Below, one piece after another: positions 33,074 to 42,076 of a DNA stretch of 47,331 nt (the first letter of the stretch is position 1; every line of letters starts with the position of its first letter). The DNA is from CAYZTD01 sp964473335 (lineage in GTDB: Archaea > Thermoplasmatota > E2 > DHVEG-1). Made by a program: the position numbers and the translations under genes. The notes beneath the pieces are model-generated. The model had not been told where the DNA came from and ran no database searches. It was given only the letters and a program-made list of their open reading frames with translations. The DNA is taken from positions 1-47,331 of the forward strand of contig CAYYOO010000003.1 of NCBI GenBank assembly GCA_964473335.1, read 5' to 3'.

Positions 33074-34360
33074 TTAAATATCTAGTTTTTCATTTTTATA
33101 AAAATTTCTCAAAGCAATATTTCCTATAAATAATTTAATTCCCTCTATTGGATTCATACTATTTCTACCGAAACTTCTTTTTAAAGAGTTCTTTATTGAG
33201 AAGAATTCTCTTGCAATATATCTAATACCTTCAATTAGTTCTTCCTCAGTCATTTTCATTGGTTTATAATTGACTTTTCCTTCTTCATATCTTGACCAAT
33301 CATAATTTGTGATTCTATTTTCTTTATCCATTCTTTCAAAAAGTCTTGTACCAGGATAGGGTGTTAATATACTAAAAGATGCAGAATCTAATTTCCACTT
33401 ATATATTGCTTTAAGTGTTTTTTTGAATGTTTTAGGTGTATCGTGATCTAGTCCAAAAATAAAAAAACCAGTGACTTCTATTCCATAGCTTTTAATTTTT
33501 TGTATAGCTTTTTTATAATCTTTTACTTTGTTTGTAGATTTACCGGCTTGATCAATATTTTCTTGAGAAATCGATTCTATACCTAGATACCATTTAACGA
33601 CACCTGCTTCTTTAGACAGTCTTAGTAATTCTTCATCTCTTTTGAGTACATTAATATTACCAAAACACTCAAAGGTTTTATCTAATTTTTTCATTTCTCT
33701 AAAAAGCTTTTTTGTATATTTTGGATTAATAGTTAATGAAGCATCTGCAAAAAATATTCTTTTTTGCGGTATTTTTTTCATTTCCTCAATTACTGATTTT
33801 ATTGGTCTTGCTCTAAATATATTGCCCTCTACTACAGTCATTGCACACCACTCACATCCAACAGGGCATCCTCTAGTTGCCTGTATTGATTGAGAAAAAG
33901 GAGTAAATACACCGATATCATGACGGGCTTGAGGTATTTCTTCTGGTTCAGCTAATTTTTCTTTTTTATAGAAATCTTTGAGTTTACCATTTTTTAAATC
34001 ATCTAATAATTTTGACCAAGTATGTTCAGCTTCACCTATAACCACACTATCTGCATGTTTTTTTGCTTCATCTGGTAGAAGAGAAGGATGATAACCACCT
34101 AAAATTACAGGTATATTTCTTTCTCTGAATATTTTTGCGATTTCATAACCTCTTAGTGAATTATAGGTGAGGCAAGATATTCCAACTAAATCGTATTCTT
34201 TTTTGAAATTAATTTTTACATATCTTTCATCTACGATTTCAACTTCATGTTCTTTTGGAGTACATGCTGCAACCTGTTGTAAGGTTAAACTAGGATAATG
34301 AAATTTACTTAGAAAGTTTCTTTTGGAGTTTGGATGTGGTGATACAAGAAGTATTTTCAT
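33074..34360 (-). CDS. B12-binding-domain radical SAM protein (paralogue)
   Basis: A 428-aa protein of the same architecture as its downstream neighbour: EYDLVGISCLTYNSLRGY and VILGGYHPSLLPDEA in the cobalamin-binding-type domain, cluster motif CPVGCEWC (C165, C169, C172), then GIESISQENIDQAG and FFIFGLDHDTPKTF. The two are clearly a tandem duplication that has diverged. It is the first gene of the operon ending in the CapK-like gene. Purine-rich gggggaaaa precedes the ATG. Confidence 0.9.
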   Translation of the reverse strand: MKILLVSPHPNSKRNFLSKFHYPSLTLQQVAACTPKEHEVEIVDERYVKINFKKEYDLVGISCLTYNSLRGYEIAKIFRERNIPVILGGYHPSLLPDEAKKHADSVVIGEAEHTWSKLLDDLKNGKLKDFYKKEKLAEPEEIPQARHDIGVFTPFSQSIQATRGCPVGCEWCAMTVVEGNIFRARPIKSVIEEMKKIPQKRIFFADASLTINPKYTKKLFREMKKLDKTFECFGNINVLKRDEELLRLSKEAGVVKWYLGIESISQENIDQAGKSTNKVKDYKKAIQKIKSYGIEVTGFFIFGLDHDTPKTFKKTLKAIYKWKLDSASFSILTPYPGTRLFERMDKENRITNYDWSRYEEGKVNYKPMKMTEEELIEGIRYIAREFFSIKNSLKRSFGRNSMNPIEGIKLFIGNIALRNFYKNEKLDI

Positions 34361-34732
34361 TTTCTTTTTTCCCCCATTTTAAGTTTTTAGTAAACGATAA
34401 ATGTTCATACTTTTTTATTTTTCAATATTTGTTTAATAGATTGATTAAGATGTTCAAATGATATTTAATGTTTTTTATCGTTAAAAAGCGATATCTAGGA
34501 AAAATTTCCATCTTTAAATATGTTTATTTTTTTTCAAAAGGATAAGAATCTTTTTATCTATATATTTTCATTTTTCTAAGATTAGATATGTAAAAAGTTA
34601 TAAAGACTGGTAAAATTATGATAAATAAATACTTAAAAATCCAATCTATAATATAAAAACCAAATAAAGTTAAAATAATTTAACATGGTAATTAACTTTA
34701 ATAAAGTATTATCTCAATAGGAAGAAATAAAG
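34361..34732. other. 372-base divergent intergenic region with two inverted repeats
   Basis: Very AT-rich, with no convincing ORF. Two perfect 9-bp inverted repeats are present: aacgataaa (34393-34401)/tttatcgtt (34474-34482), and taaagttaa (34665-34673)/ttaacttta (34692-34700). The second lies in the probable leader of the sulfotransferase gene, behind a TATA-like ctataatata (34645-34654). The region presumably holds both divergent promoters. Confidence 0.35.
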
Positions 34733-35527
34733 ATGAAAAAACCACCAATATTTATCATTGGATGTCCACGATCTGGTACTACATTAGTAAGAAATATGCT
34801 TGATTCACATCCAAATATATGCTGCGGTCCTGAGATGCATCTAATAAGCAAAATATCTGATTTTGATCAGGATATAATGGAGATATGGGAGAGGTTGAAA
34901 ATTTATAAAGTAGCTGTTGAAGAAAAAAATAAAAGACTTAGAGAAATATTCGAAATCTTTCCAGAGACATATATGAATTCAAAAAAGAAAGAAAGGTGGG
35001 CAGAAAAAACACCAAATAATTTTTATTATTTAGATTTCATTGATAAACTATTTCCAAATTGTCAGTTTATTCATATAATAAGAGATGGAAGGGATGTGGT
35101 ATCATCCTTTAAGAGAAGATGGGGGCATCGTGCTATTTATATAGGTATTAAGGAATGGAACAAAACTATAGATTTAACTTTCAAGTATCGAAAAAAAATT
35201 AAAAAAGAGAGATATTTAGAGATTAGATATGAGGATTTGGTTAATAAACCTAAAATAGAAACTAAAAAAATTACAGATTTTTTAAACGAAAAATGGTCAA
35301 ATAGTATGCTAGAGCATCATAAATTTAAACACGATTATTGGTTTAATAAACAGACAAAGAAAAATATTGATACAAGAAAAGAAAAAAAACCAATGCGCCA
35401 TTCACCAAGCAAACCTGTTTTTTCATCAAGTGTTGATAGATGGAAAAAAGATTTGAATTTTTTAGAAAAATTGATAGTTAATTTTTATCTAAATAATAAT
35501 CTAAGAAAGATGAAATATAAACCATAA
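34733..35527 (+). CDS. Sulfotransferase family protein
   Basis: Transfers sulfate from PAPS. The 5'-phosphosulfate loop GCPRSGTTLVRNML is at residues 10-23, and the 3'-phosphate motif is FIHIIRDGRDVVSSF. At 264 aa it fits the compact Sulfotransfer_3 / tyrosyl-protein-sulfotransferase-like group. It lies between radical SAM and glycan genes and is one of three sulfotransferases in the locus. The acceptor is unknown; sugar hydroxyls of a surface glycan are likely. An aggaag precedes the ATG. Confidence 0.9.
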   Translation: MKKPPIFIIGCPRSGTTLVRNMLDSHPNICCGPEMHLISKISDFDQDIMEIWERLKIYKVAVEEKNKRLREIFEIFPETYMNSKKKERWAEKTPNNFYYLDFIDKLFPNCQFIHIIRDGRDVVSSFKRRWGHRAIYIGIKEWNKTIDLTFKYRKKIKKERYLEIRYEDLVNKPKIETKKITDFLNEKWSNSMLEHHKFKHDYWFNKQTKKNIDTRKEKKPMRHSPSKPVFSSSVDRWKKDLNFLEKLIVNFYLNNNLRKMKYKP

Positions 35528-35537
35528 CCTCATAAAA

Positions 35538-36512
35538 TTATAACTCATTTTCTAAAAATGTAATGTAACTCTTAAGTTTTCTTTTTATCCAGTTTTTTAG
35601 CAATTTTATTGTTTTCAATTGTTTTGTTTTTCTTGGACTGATAAATGAATTATAATCGATACTTTTCTGAGGTTTGATATCCAAAAAATCTATTATTTTA
35701 TTGATTTCAAAGTTAGTATTTCTGCATAAGTTTTCATATTTCAAACAGATATAATCTTCTTTATCAAGCTTATTAATATTTATTAAAAATTTTTTTGTTG
35801 ATCTTGCCATTTTATTGGTGGCATTTATAATCCTATATGGCGTAATATAAGAGTACAATAATCTATAATAGAAAAGAAGTAAATGATTATCAAATAGTTT
35901 AGAATATTTAGGTGATACTAGAGACATGTAGTAGCTCTTATGATCTAAAAGATTTTTCATGGCTCTTACCTGTGAACCTAATGTGTCTATGGGGTTTCTT
36001 AATATAAATATGAACTTAGAATTTGGAAAAAAAGATTTTATTGTAAGAAAATTTGTAAAATCTCTAGGATTCTTCAGTAAGATAGTTCTATTTTTCTCTG
36101 ATATAAATTGAATTTTTTTACACATTTCTTTAAAGGATGGTTTAGATTTATTATTTATATGATCTACACCTGTTTTTCTATTCAATATAAATCTATATTC
36201 TTCAGGGAAATCTGGCATTATTTTAAGTTTATCTATTCCTCTTTCAAATTGTAATTTTTTTCTAAATAAACTTTGTAATTCTTTCTTTGCTTTTTTTTCT
36301 GTGTTATTTATATGATTGTATAGCAATTCTGAATAATTTATCACGTGATAAGATGTAATATTATTAAAGCAGTTTGTTTCACTTAATATTTTGTATAAAA
36401 TACTAGTACCTGATCTCTCCATTCCTAAGATAAAAATTGGTGTAAAATCAACATTTTTTATTTTATGTAGGTATTTATGATCGAGGTCAATGTAATCCTC
36501 TATATCTTCCAT
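35538..36512 (-). CDS. Sulfotransferase family protein
   Basis: A 324-aa protein with the PAPS-binding P-loop ILGMERSGTSILYKIL (about residues 28-43), which has Glu in place of the Pro of the standard motif, and the 3'-phosphate-binding region FIFILRNPIDTLGSQVRAM. It shares little else with the other two sulfotransferases of the window, so it probably has a different acceptor. It converges on the 264-aa sulfotransferase gene and is divergent from the phosphodiesterase gene. Confidence 0.85.
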   Translation of the reverse strand: MEDIEDYIDLDHKYLHKIKNVDFTPIFILGMERSGTSILYKILSETNCFNNITSYHVINYSELLYNHINNTEKKAKKELQSLFRKKLQFERGIDKLKIMPDFPEEYRFILNRKTGVDHINNKSKPSFKEMCKKIQFISEKNRTILLKNPRDFTNFLTIKSFFPNSKFIFILRNPIDTLGSQVRAMKNLLDHKSYYMSLVSPKYSKLFDNHLLLFYYRLLYSYITPYRIINATNKMARSTKKFLININKLDKEDYICLKYENLCRNTNFEINKIIDFLDIKPQKSIDYNSFISPRKTKQLKTIKLLKNWIKRKLKSYITFLENEL

Positions 36513-36603
36513 ATAATATTTTTCCTCGATTTTAGGTTATTTATCTCTTGCTATAAAATATTTCCATAAGTTTCAACTAACCAACTATCAAAATATATAG
36601 TAT

Positions 36604-36616
36604 TTTATATATAAAT
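36604..36616 (+). promoter_or_regulatory. TATA box of the phosphodiesterase gene
   Basis: The sequence tttatatataaat lies about 55 nt before the ATG at 36669, giving a leader of about 30 nt. Confidence 0.4.
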
Positions 36617-36668
36617 AGCTTAAAGAAGAGAAAGATTTGTATATGGTAGTTGTGTTTAATCGAGAGAA

Positions 36669-38294
36669 ATGAAAAAAGTTGTGGTTATTGGAATTGATGG
36701 TGTTACTCCAGATCTTTTGTTCCCTTGGATAAAAAAGGGCAAATTACCATATTTTAAAAAAATAATGGATAATGGTTCAAGTGGCAAATTTTGTTCAACC
36801 ATACCTCCTTTCAGTGCTCCTGCATGGACATCTATAGTTACGGGGTGCGGTCCAGGAAAACATGGAATATATGGTTTTGAAAGCATAACCAATTTGGCTA
36901 CGCATTTGATAACATCTAAAAATAGAAAGGTTCCTGCCATATGGAATTATCTTTCAAAAAAAAATCTAAAGAATATAGTTGTTAATGTTCCAGTTTCTTA
37001 TCCGCCAGATAAAATTAATGGTGCTATGATTACAGGTCTACTTACACCTTCACCTGATTCAAACTATACTTATCCAAAAGAATTAAAAAAAAGATTGAAT
37101 AAAAATGATTTAGGAGAATATAACTTAGAATCAATATGGTTAGAGGACTTTCCAAGAGCAAGACTAGCAAAAAATGATCCAGATAAACTTTTGGAAATAT
37201 TGATCCGCCAGATGGAGTCCCGGGCTAGAGTAACTATAAAACTAATGAGAACTATGGATTGGGATTTCACTATGGTTGTTCTTCGAGCTACTGATACAGC
37301 TCAGCATTTTTTATTTGATAATAAAGAAAAAATTTTAAAATGCTATCAAAAAGTTGATGAGCTTGTGAAAAAAATAATAGAATCAGAGCCAGATGCAACT
37401 TATTTTATTGTATCTGATCATGGTTTTCAGAGAATAGGAAAAATTTTACACCCTGACAATCTTCTTTACAGAGAAGGTTATTTGAAGCCTGTTAAGGATC
37501 CATATGGTAGTTTTATGGCACCAGTATACAGTCTTTTTAACATGTTTTCCCGATTTATTTTAAGTATTATACCCTCTGAAAAAATTAAAGATTCCAAACT
37601 ATTAAAAAATTTATTATTTACAATGACCTCTAAAGATAAAGTATATGATTTTTCCAAAACCAAAGCTTTTTGCATATCAGAGGGCAGAGGCATTCAGATA
37701 AATCTAAAAGACAGATATAAAGCAGGAATTATTGAAAAAAACAGATATGATTATTTAAGACAAAATCTGATAAAATTATTTACTGGTTTAAAAGATCCAG
37801 AAAATGGAAAAAAATATATTAAAAAGGCTTTCAAAGGCGAGGAATTGTACGGAAAAAATGCTACTGATCCTTTAGATATAGTTTTAGATTTAGAAAGAGG
37901 ATATACCTCAAGCGAGGGGCTAAGATTGTCAAACACTTTTTCTAAAAATTTTTCTTATCATTTACAACCAAAAAATATCCCTTATCTATTCAAAGATGAT
38001 TCTTCACTACGTTCAGGTGACCATGCACAACATGGAATATTTTTTGCATATGGCAAAAACATTAAGCCAGGTTATAAAGTTAGAAATATGTCTGTTGTAG
38101 ATTTACTACCACATATTTTTATGTCTTTTGGTTTGTCTCCGCCAAAGATTTTGGATGGAAAACCAGATAAAAATATATTTAAAGGAAAAATAAAGGTTAA
38201 AAAGATTGATTGGGGTTTAAATGGTAATAGTCTTACAGAGAGTGAAAAAAATAAAATTAAAGAATTGAAATCTAGGTTAAAAAAGATAAAATAG
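36669..38294 (+). CDS. Alkaline-phosphatase-superfamily phosphodiesterase
   Basis: A 541-aa enzyme of the type I phosphodiesterase/nucleotide pyrophosphatase group. D10 in VVIGIDGVTPD is a metal ligand, the probable nucleophile is T54 in FSAPAWTSIVTG, and metal-binding motifs follow at FIVSDHGFQRIG and GDHAQHGIFFAYG. There is no signal peptide or membrane anchor, so it is probably cytoplasmic. In archaea this family is often found in surface-glycan or lipid-head-group loci, where it hydrolyses or transfers phospho groups. The substrate is unknown. Confidence 0.88.
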   Translation: MKKVVVIGIDGVTPDLLFPWIKKGKLPYFKKIMDNGSSGKFCSTIPPFSAPAWTSIVTGCGPGKHGIYGFESITNLATHLITSKNRKVPAIWNYLSKKNLKNIVVNVPVSYPPDKINGAMITGLLTPSPDSNYTYPKELKKRLNKNDLGEYNLESIWLEDFPRARLAKNDPDKLLEILIRQMESRARVTIKLMRTMDWDFTMVVLRATDTAQHFLFDNKEKILKCYQKVDELVKKIIESEPDATYFIVSDHGFQRIGKILHPDNLLYREGYLKPVKDPYGSFMAPVYSLFNMFSRFILSIIPSEKIKDSKLLKNLLFTMTSKDKVYDFSKTKAFCISEGRGIQINLKDRYKAGIIEKNRYDYLRQNLIKLFTGLKDPENGKKYIKKAFKGEELYGKNATDPLDIVLDLERGYTSSEGLRLSNTFSKNFSYHLQPKNIPYLFKDDSSLRSGDHAQHGIFFAYGKNIKPGYKVRNMSVVDLLPHIFMSFGLSPPKILDGKPDKNIFKGKIKVKKIDWGLNGNSLTESEKNKIKELKSRLKKIK

Positions 38295-38323
38295 ATATAT
38301 ATTTTTTAATTTTTATTTTCCGT

Positions 38324-39520
38324 TTACAACCATGTTAATAAATCTTTTTTAAAATAATTTTGTAAATTATTTAAAGAAAACTTTTTGGCATTTATTATTG
38401 CTTCTCTATTCAATTTTTTTCTTAATTCTGGGTTTTCAATATATTCAGATAATATGTTCTTTAGTTTTTCTGAGTTATTATACTTTAGAGTAGATGTCTC
38501 TAATTCTTTTATCATTTTAAATTTATCAGGAGTTATTATTGGTTTTGCAAACATTATTGAGTTATACATTACTCCACTACCGACTGTCTTTCCATAATAT
38601 TCTATAATTTCACTATCTGCTTTGGATTTTATCCTAATGGGTGCCAAAATTATATCGCTTTTTTTAATGATGTTGAAAAATTTTTTTTCTTCGATAAAAT
38701 GATTGAAGGTTACTATGTTTTTTCCTTTTTCTTTTAATTTTTCAAATTTTCTTTGAATATTTTTACCATAACTATCTACGGCTCTGCCGAGCAGATATAA
38801 TTTTGTTCTCTCGTTGTATGTATCAAATATTTCTTCTATAACTGGTAAAACTGTTTCAAAGTCTTTTCTATGTTTTTGAATTAGACCTGGTATAACAATA
38901 TTAATCTTACTTTTTTCATTGTTTTTATCAAATTTTATGTTTTCCTCTTCAAATATTGAGGAGGGAAAGGTAAATATTTTTTTTGTGTAGTCAAAATTAT
39001 TTTGTATATACTTTTTAATTGGCGGATAAATAACGTTTATCGCATCATATTTTGGCAATATTAGTTTAATTAGAGCTGAACTAAGATTTGTATCAATTGT
39101 TTTAATCATTTTTTTGGGTTTAAACACTATTTTTGGGTTAAGCCAAGCATTTGCATGATGAATAGTTAAAATTTTTTTACATTTTGGATTAAAATTTAAA
39201 TAAAAAGGTAAATCAAGAATGGTTTCGTGTATTGTGTTTACAAAAAGTAAATCTATATTTTTATCACAGTAATCCTGTACCTTTTTTAAAAATGAAAAAT
39301 TTGTTTGTTTTTCATTTTTTGTAATAATTTTGTAATCATCTAAATTTTTAATTTGTACTTTAATTCTTTCAAGTATTTTGTTTGTTGTAAATATTGTAAC
39401 ATTAGTTTTTTCTGTTTTAAATATTTTAGAAAAACTTGCTAAAACAGGCGGGTGTCTTTCGATTTCTAATATGCCAATCTCTTTTAAAGTATCTTTGGAT
39501 TTATGGATAATATTAGACAT
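38324..39520 (-). CDS. Glycosyltransferase, GT-B fold (family 4-like)
   Basis: A 398-aa protein with the GT4-type C-terminal half: NIVIPGLIQKHRKDFETVL, LYLLGRAVDS, the FFNIIKKSDIILAP segment, and ETGS-like GKTVGSGVMYNSIMFAKPIIT, where the acidic and Ser/Gly residues bind the sugar nucleotide. The N-terminal acceptor domain is poorly conserved. It converges on the phosphodiesterase gene and probably adds a sugar to the surface glycan made by this locus. Confidence 0.75.
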   Translation of the reverse strand: MSNIIHKSKDTLKEIGILEIERHPPVLASFSKIFKTEKTNVTIFTTNKILERIKVQIKNLDDYKIITKNEKQTNFSFLKKVQDYCDKNIDLLFVNTIHETILDLPFYLNFNPKCKKILTIHHANAWLNPKIVFKPKKMIKTIDTNLSSALIKLILPKYDAINVIYPPIKKYIQNNFDYTKKIFTFPSSIFEEENIKFDKNNEKSKINIVIPGLIQKHRKDFETVLPVIEEIFDTYNERTKLYLLGRAVDSYGKNIQRKFEKLKEKGKNIVTFNHFIEEKKFFNIIKKSDIILAPIRIKSKADSEIIEYYGKTVGSGVMYNSIMFAKPIITPDKFKMIKELETSTLKYNNSEKLKNILSEYIENPELRKKLNREAIINAKKFSLNNLQNYFKKDLLTWL

Positions 39521-39696
39521 TTATTTTACTCCATTTTGGAATAGAAATAGATATACTTTATCATGATATAACTTTTTATTTCTAATTTTACCAAAAAGTT
39601 ACATATTTTTGCAAATTGTTTTAATATAAAGTTTTATATCTTTCTGATTTGTTATTTAATACTATTAGTTGGTTTTATCGATAAAGGTTAATGATT

Positions 39697-40644
39697 ATGT
39701 CAAAAAAAAATAATTTTAAAAAAATAAGAAAAATTATGAAATATACTATTTTTGATAATTTATTATATTTTTTCTCTGGAAAGAACCTAGTTTATGAAAA
39801 CCTTATTTTTAATTTTAGACTTTTTTTAAAAAGGTTAAATTATGTATCAGATTTAGATCCAATAGTTATAGGAGGATGTCCTAGAAGCGGGACTACATTA
39901 GCTAGATCTATGATAGGAACTCATCCGGAAATAGCATCAGTAAAAAAAGAATATAACTTGTTGCTTGGAATAAATGATAAAAAAGATATAAAAACAATGT
40001 TCAAGTTTAGCAATAAAGAAATTAAAGATATATTTTTTAAAAATCAAGATTTTGTTAAACTTACTGAAAATATACTAAAAAAACATATTAAAAATCAGAA
40101 TAAAAATTTTATTTTAATAAAGCACCCCCACCATATTACGATTATTGATAAATTATTTCGATATTTCCCTAAAATGAAATTCATTCATGTTATAAGAGAC
40201 GGAAGAGATGCTGTTTGTTCATTAAAAACCCATCCAAAAAGAAAGATTATCAGTGGAAAGATGGTAAAATTGAATACAAAAAATCCTTTTCCTTGGTGTG
40301 TAAGACGGTGGGTAGTCTCTGTAAAAAAAGGAAAAAAGTATAGATCAAAAAAAAATTATATGGAAATAAAATATGAAGATTTGATAAATAATCCTGTAGA
40401 ATCAATAAAAAAGGTGTATAAATTTTTAAATTTAGAAATGATTAAAGACGAAAAAATTTTTAATTTTTATAAATCTGAAAGAGATAAGGATCATCCTAGT
40501 AACATTGAGGTAGGAAAGAAACTTTACAATAGGTCTGTTCATAGATGGAAAGAAAATATGAGTTCTAAAGAGAAAAAAATTTTTAAAAAGATGGCCGGGG
40601 AGCTTCTGATAGAGTTAGGATATGAAAAAGATTTTAGCTGGTAA
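39697..40644 (+). CDS. Sulfotransferase family protein
   Basis: The third sulfotransferase, with an N-terminal extension of about 55 residues before the PAPS loop IGGCPRSGTTLARSM and the 3'-phosphate motif FIHVIRDGRDAVCSL. It also has KHPHHITIIDKLF and, near the end, NRSVHRWKENMS, matching the 264-aa copy (SSSVDRWKKDLN), so these two are the closer pair. I take the ATG at 39697 (315 aa) with aaagg 9 bases upstream; ATG 39691 is an alternative. Confidence 0.9.
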   Translation: MSKKNNFKKIRKIMKYTIFDNLLYFFSGKNLVYENLIFNFRLFLKRLNYVSDLDPIVIGGCPRSGTTLARSMIGTHPEIASVKKEYNLLLGINDKKDIKTMFKFSNKEIKDIFFKNQDFVKLTENILKKHIKNQNKNFILIKHPHHITIIDKLFRYFPKMKFIHVIRDGRDAVCSLKTHPKRKIISGKMVKLNTKNPFPWCVRRWVVSVKKGKKYRSKKNYMEIKYEDLINNPVESIKKVYKFLNLEMIKDEKIFNFYKSERDKDHPSNIEVGKKLYNRSVHRWKENMSSKEKKIFKKMAGELLIELGYEKDFSW

Positions 40645-40675
40645 TATTTTATTTGGATTGATATCTAAAAAAATT

Positions 40676-41971
40676 TTAATGGATTTTATTTAATATTTCA
40701 CAAATTCTTTTTGCAGTATTTTTTTCTCCTTTTGGAGGGGGAAGTTTTTCAGCTAATTTTTTTGCATTATCAAGGTATCTGTCGTAATCATCAAAGATTT
40801 TATTTATCGATTTGAGAAGATCGTTTTTCTTATAGAATTTCTTTGATAACATTAAACCTGTACCATGGCCAACTATTTTTTCAAGATGCAGTTGTTGCTC
40901 AAATACCATTGGTACTCCTATCACTGGTTTTGCTGCATAGGCTGCAGAGTATACTGTTCCTTGCCCTCCGTGTATTATTGATATATCTACTTTTTTATGT
41001 ATCTTGGTTGTTGATGGTACAAATTTTTTTAATAATATATTTTCGTTTAGAGTTGGAAGTTTTTTTTCTTTTAAGATATTGCCTGTTAGTGCAATAACTC
41101 TATAATTTGTTTTATTAAGCTCTTTTAAAAATTCTATGAAGAGATCTTTATCTCCGCTGCTCCCCATGCTTAAAAATATTGACTTTTCTTTTTTATTAAT
41201 ATGTCTATCTATCTCTTTTTGAATTTCTCTTTTTTTTCTTATGGGGAATATATCTTGGAATAAATCTTCAAGAAGTATTATTCCTACGTAGTTTTCATCT
41301 GCGAATTCTCTTTGATTAAAAAAAACATCTAAAAACTGATGAAAATTTGTAGCCAGTGTTATATCCCCTCTTATCAGATCATATGTGTTCTTAAAAGGTT
41401 TTAAGTTGTATTCTTTTGCAATTTTGTTAAAGGGTTTTAAAACTGGTGATTTAGTTTTTCCAAAAAACAAATTGAATATTGGAATTTTTATCTTTTGTGG
41501 AATCAATCTAGTCACTTTATTCTCTAAATAATCTGGTATTGAATAATGAAAGTTACCTGCTCCTGGACAGACATTAATGTGAAAAATATCAAGTACTTTT
41601 GTACTTATTGATGATGGAAGATTTACAAATGAAACTAGCATTTTTATTTTACTTTCTTTAAAAGCTTTTATTTCTTCTTTGACAGCTTCTCTTAAAAAAT
41701 CTTCTTTATATGGTATTCCTTTTTTTTCTTTTCTATTTATGCTTACGATCTGTCTGCTGATTTCATCTGTAAAAAAAGGTTTTATTTTTATGGTTTTTAA
41801 ACCCATTTTTCTTGGCAAATAATCGTATTGCCCGCCGTGTGTAAATATTATTGGTTTTCCTCCAAGTTTTTTTAATTCTTTAGCAACTAGTATTGCTCGT
41901 CCCGTTTCTGCAAGGTTAAATGATAAAGGGAAAAAACCTACTGGTCCATTTATTTTTTTGTCTTCTTTCAT
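40676..41971 (-). CDS. GT-B glycosyltransferase (UGT/MurG-like)
   Basis: A 431-aa GT1-type glycosyltransferase. It opens with GFFPLSFNLAETGRAILVAK, has IFLSMGSSGDKDLF at the start of the donor domain and the sugar-nucleotide motif IIHGGQGTVYSAAYAAKPVIG followed by PMVFEQQLHLEK, which resembles the UGT signature. A paralogue with the same opening sequence is at 43639-44943. It is the third gene of a minus-strand set with the flippase and that paralogue. Confidence 0.85.
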   Translation of the reverse strand: MKEDKKINGPVGFFPLSFNLAETGRAILVAKELKKLGGKPIIFTHGGQYDYLPRKMGLKTIKIKPFFTDEISRQIVSINRKEKKGIPYKEDFLREAVKEEIKAFKESKIKMLVSFVNLPSSISTKVLDIFHINVCPGAGNFHYSIPDYLENKVTRLIPQKIKIPIFNLFFGKTKSPVLKPFNKIAKEYNLKPFKNTYDLIRGDITLATNFHQFLDVFFNQREFADENYVGIILLEDLFQDIFPIRKKREIQKEIDRHINKKEKSIFLSMGSSGDKDLFIEFLKELNKTNYRVIALTGNILKEKKLPTLNENILLKKFVPSTTKIHKKVDISIIHGGQGTVYSAAYAAKPVIGVPMVFEQQLHLEKIVGHGTGLMLSKKFYKKNDLLKSINKIFDDYDRYLDNAKKLAEKLPPPKGEKNTAKRICEILNKIH

Positions 41972-42076
41972 ATATTTACATTATCCTTTCTTCTATAAAT
42001 TTGAATGTTAATTAGTATTATTATATCAAATATTCTATTTAAATGCTTAGATTGATAAGAAAAAGATGTAATAAAC

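Noticed and set aside
34665..34700. Attachment site or transposon end at the AT-rich inverted repeats
   Set aside because: There is no transposase, target duplication or second copy in the window; the repeats are simple AT-rich hairpins in a leader.
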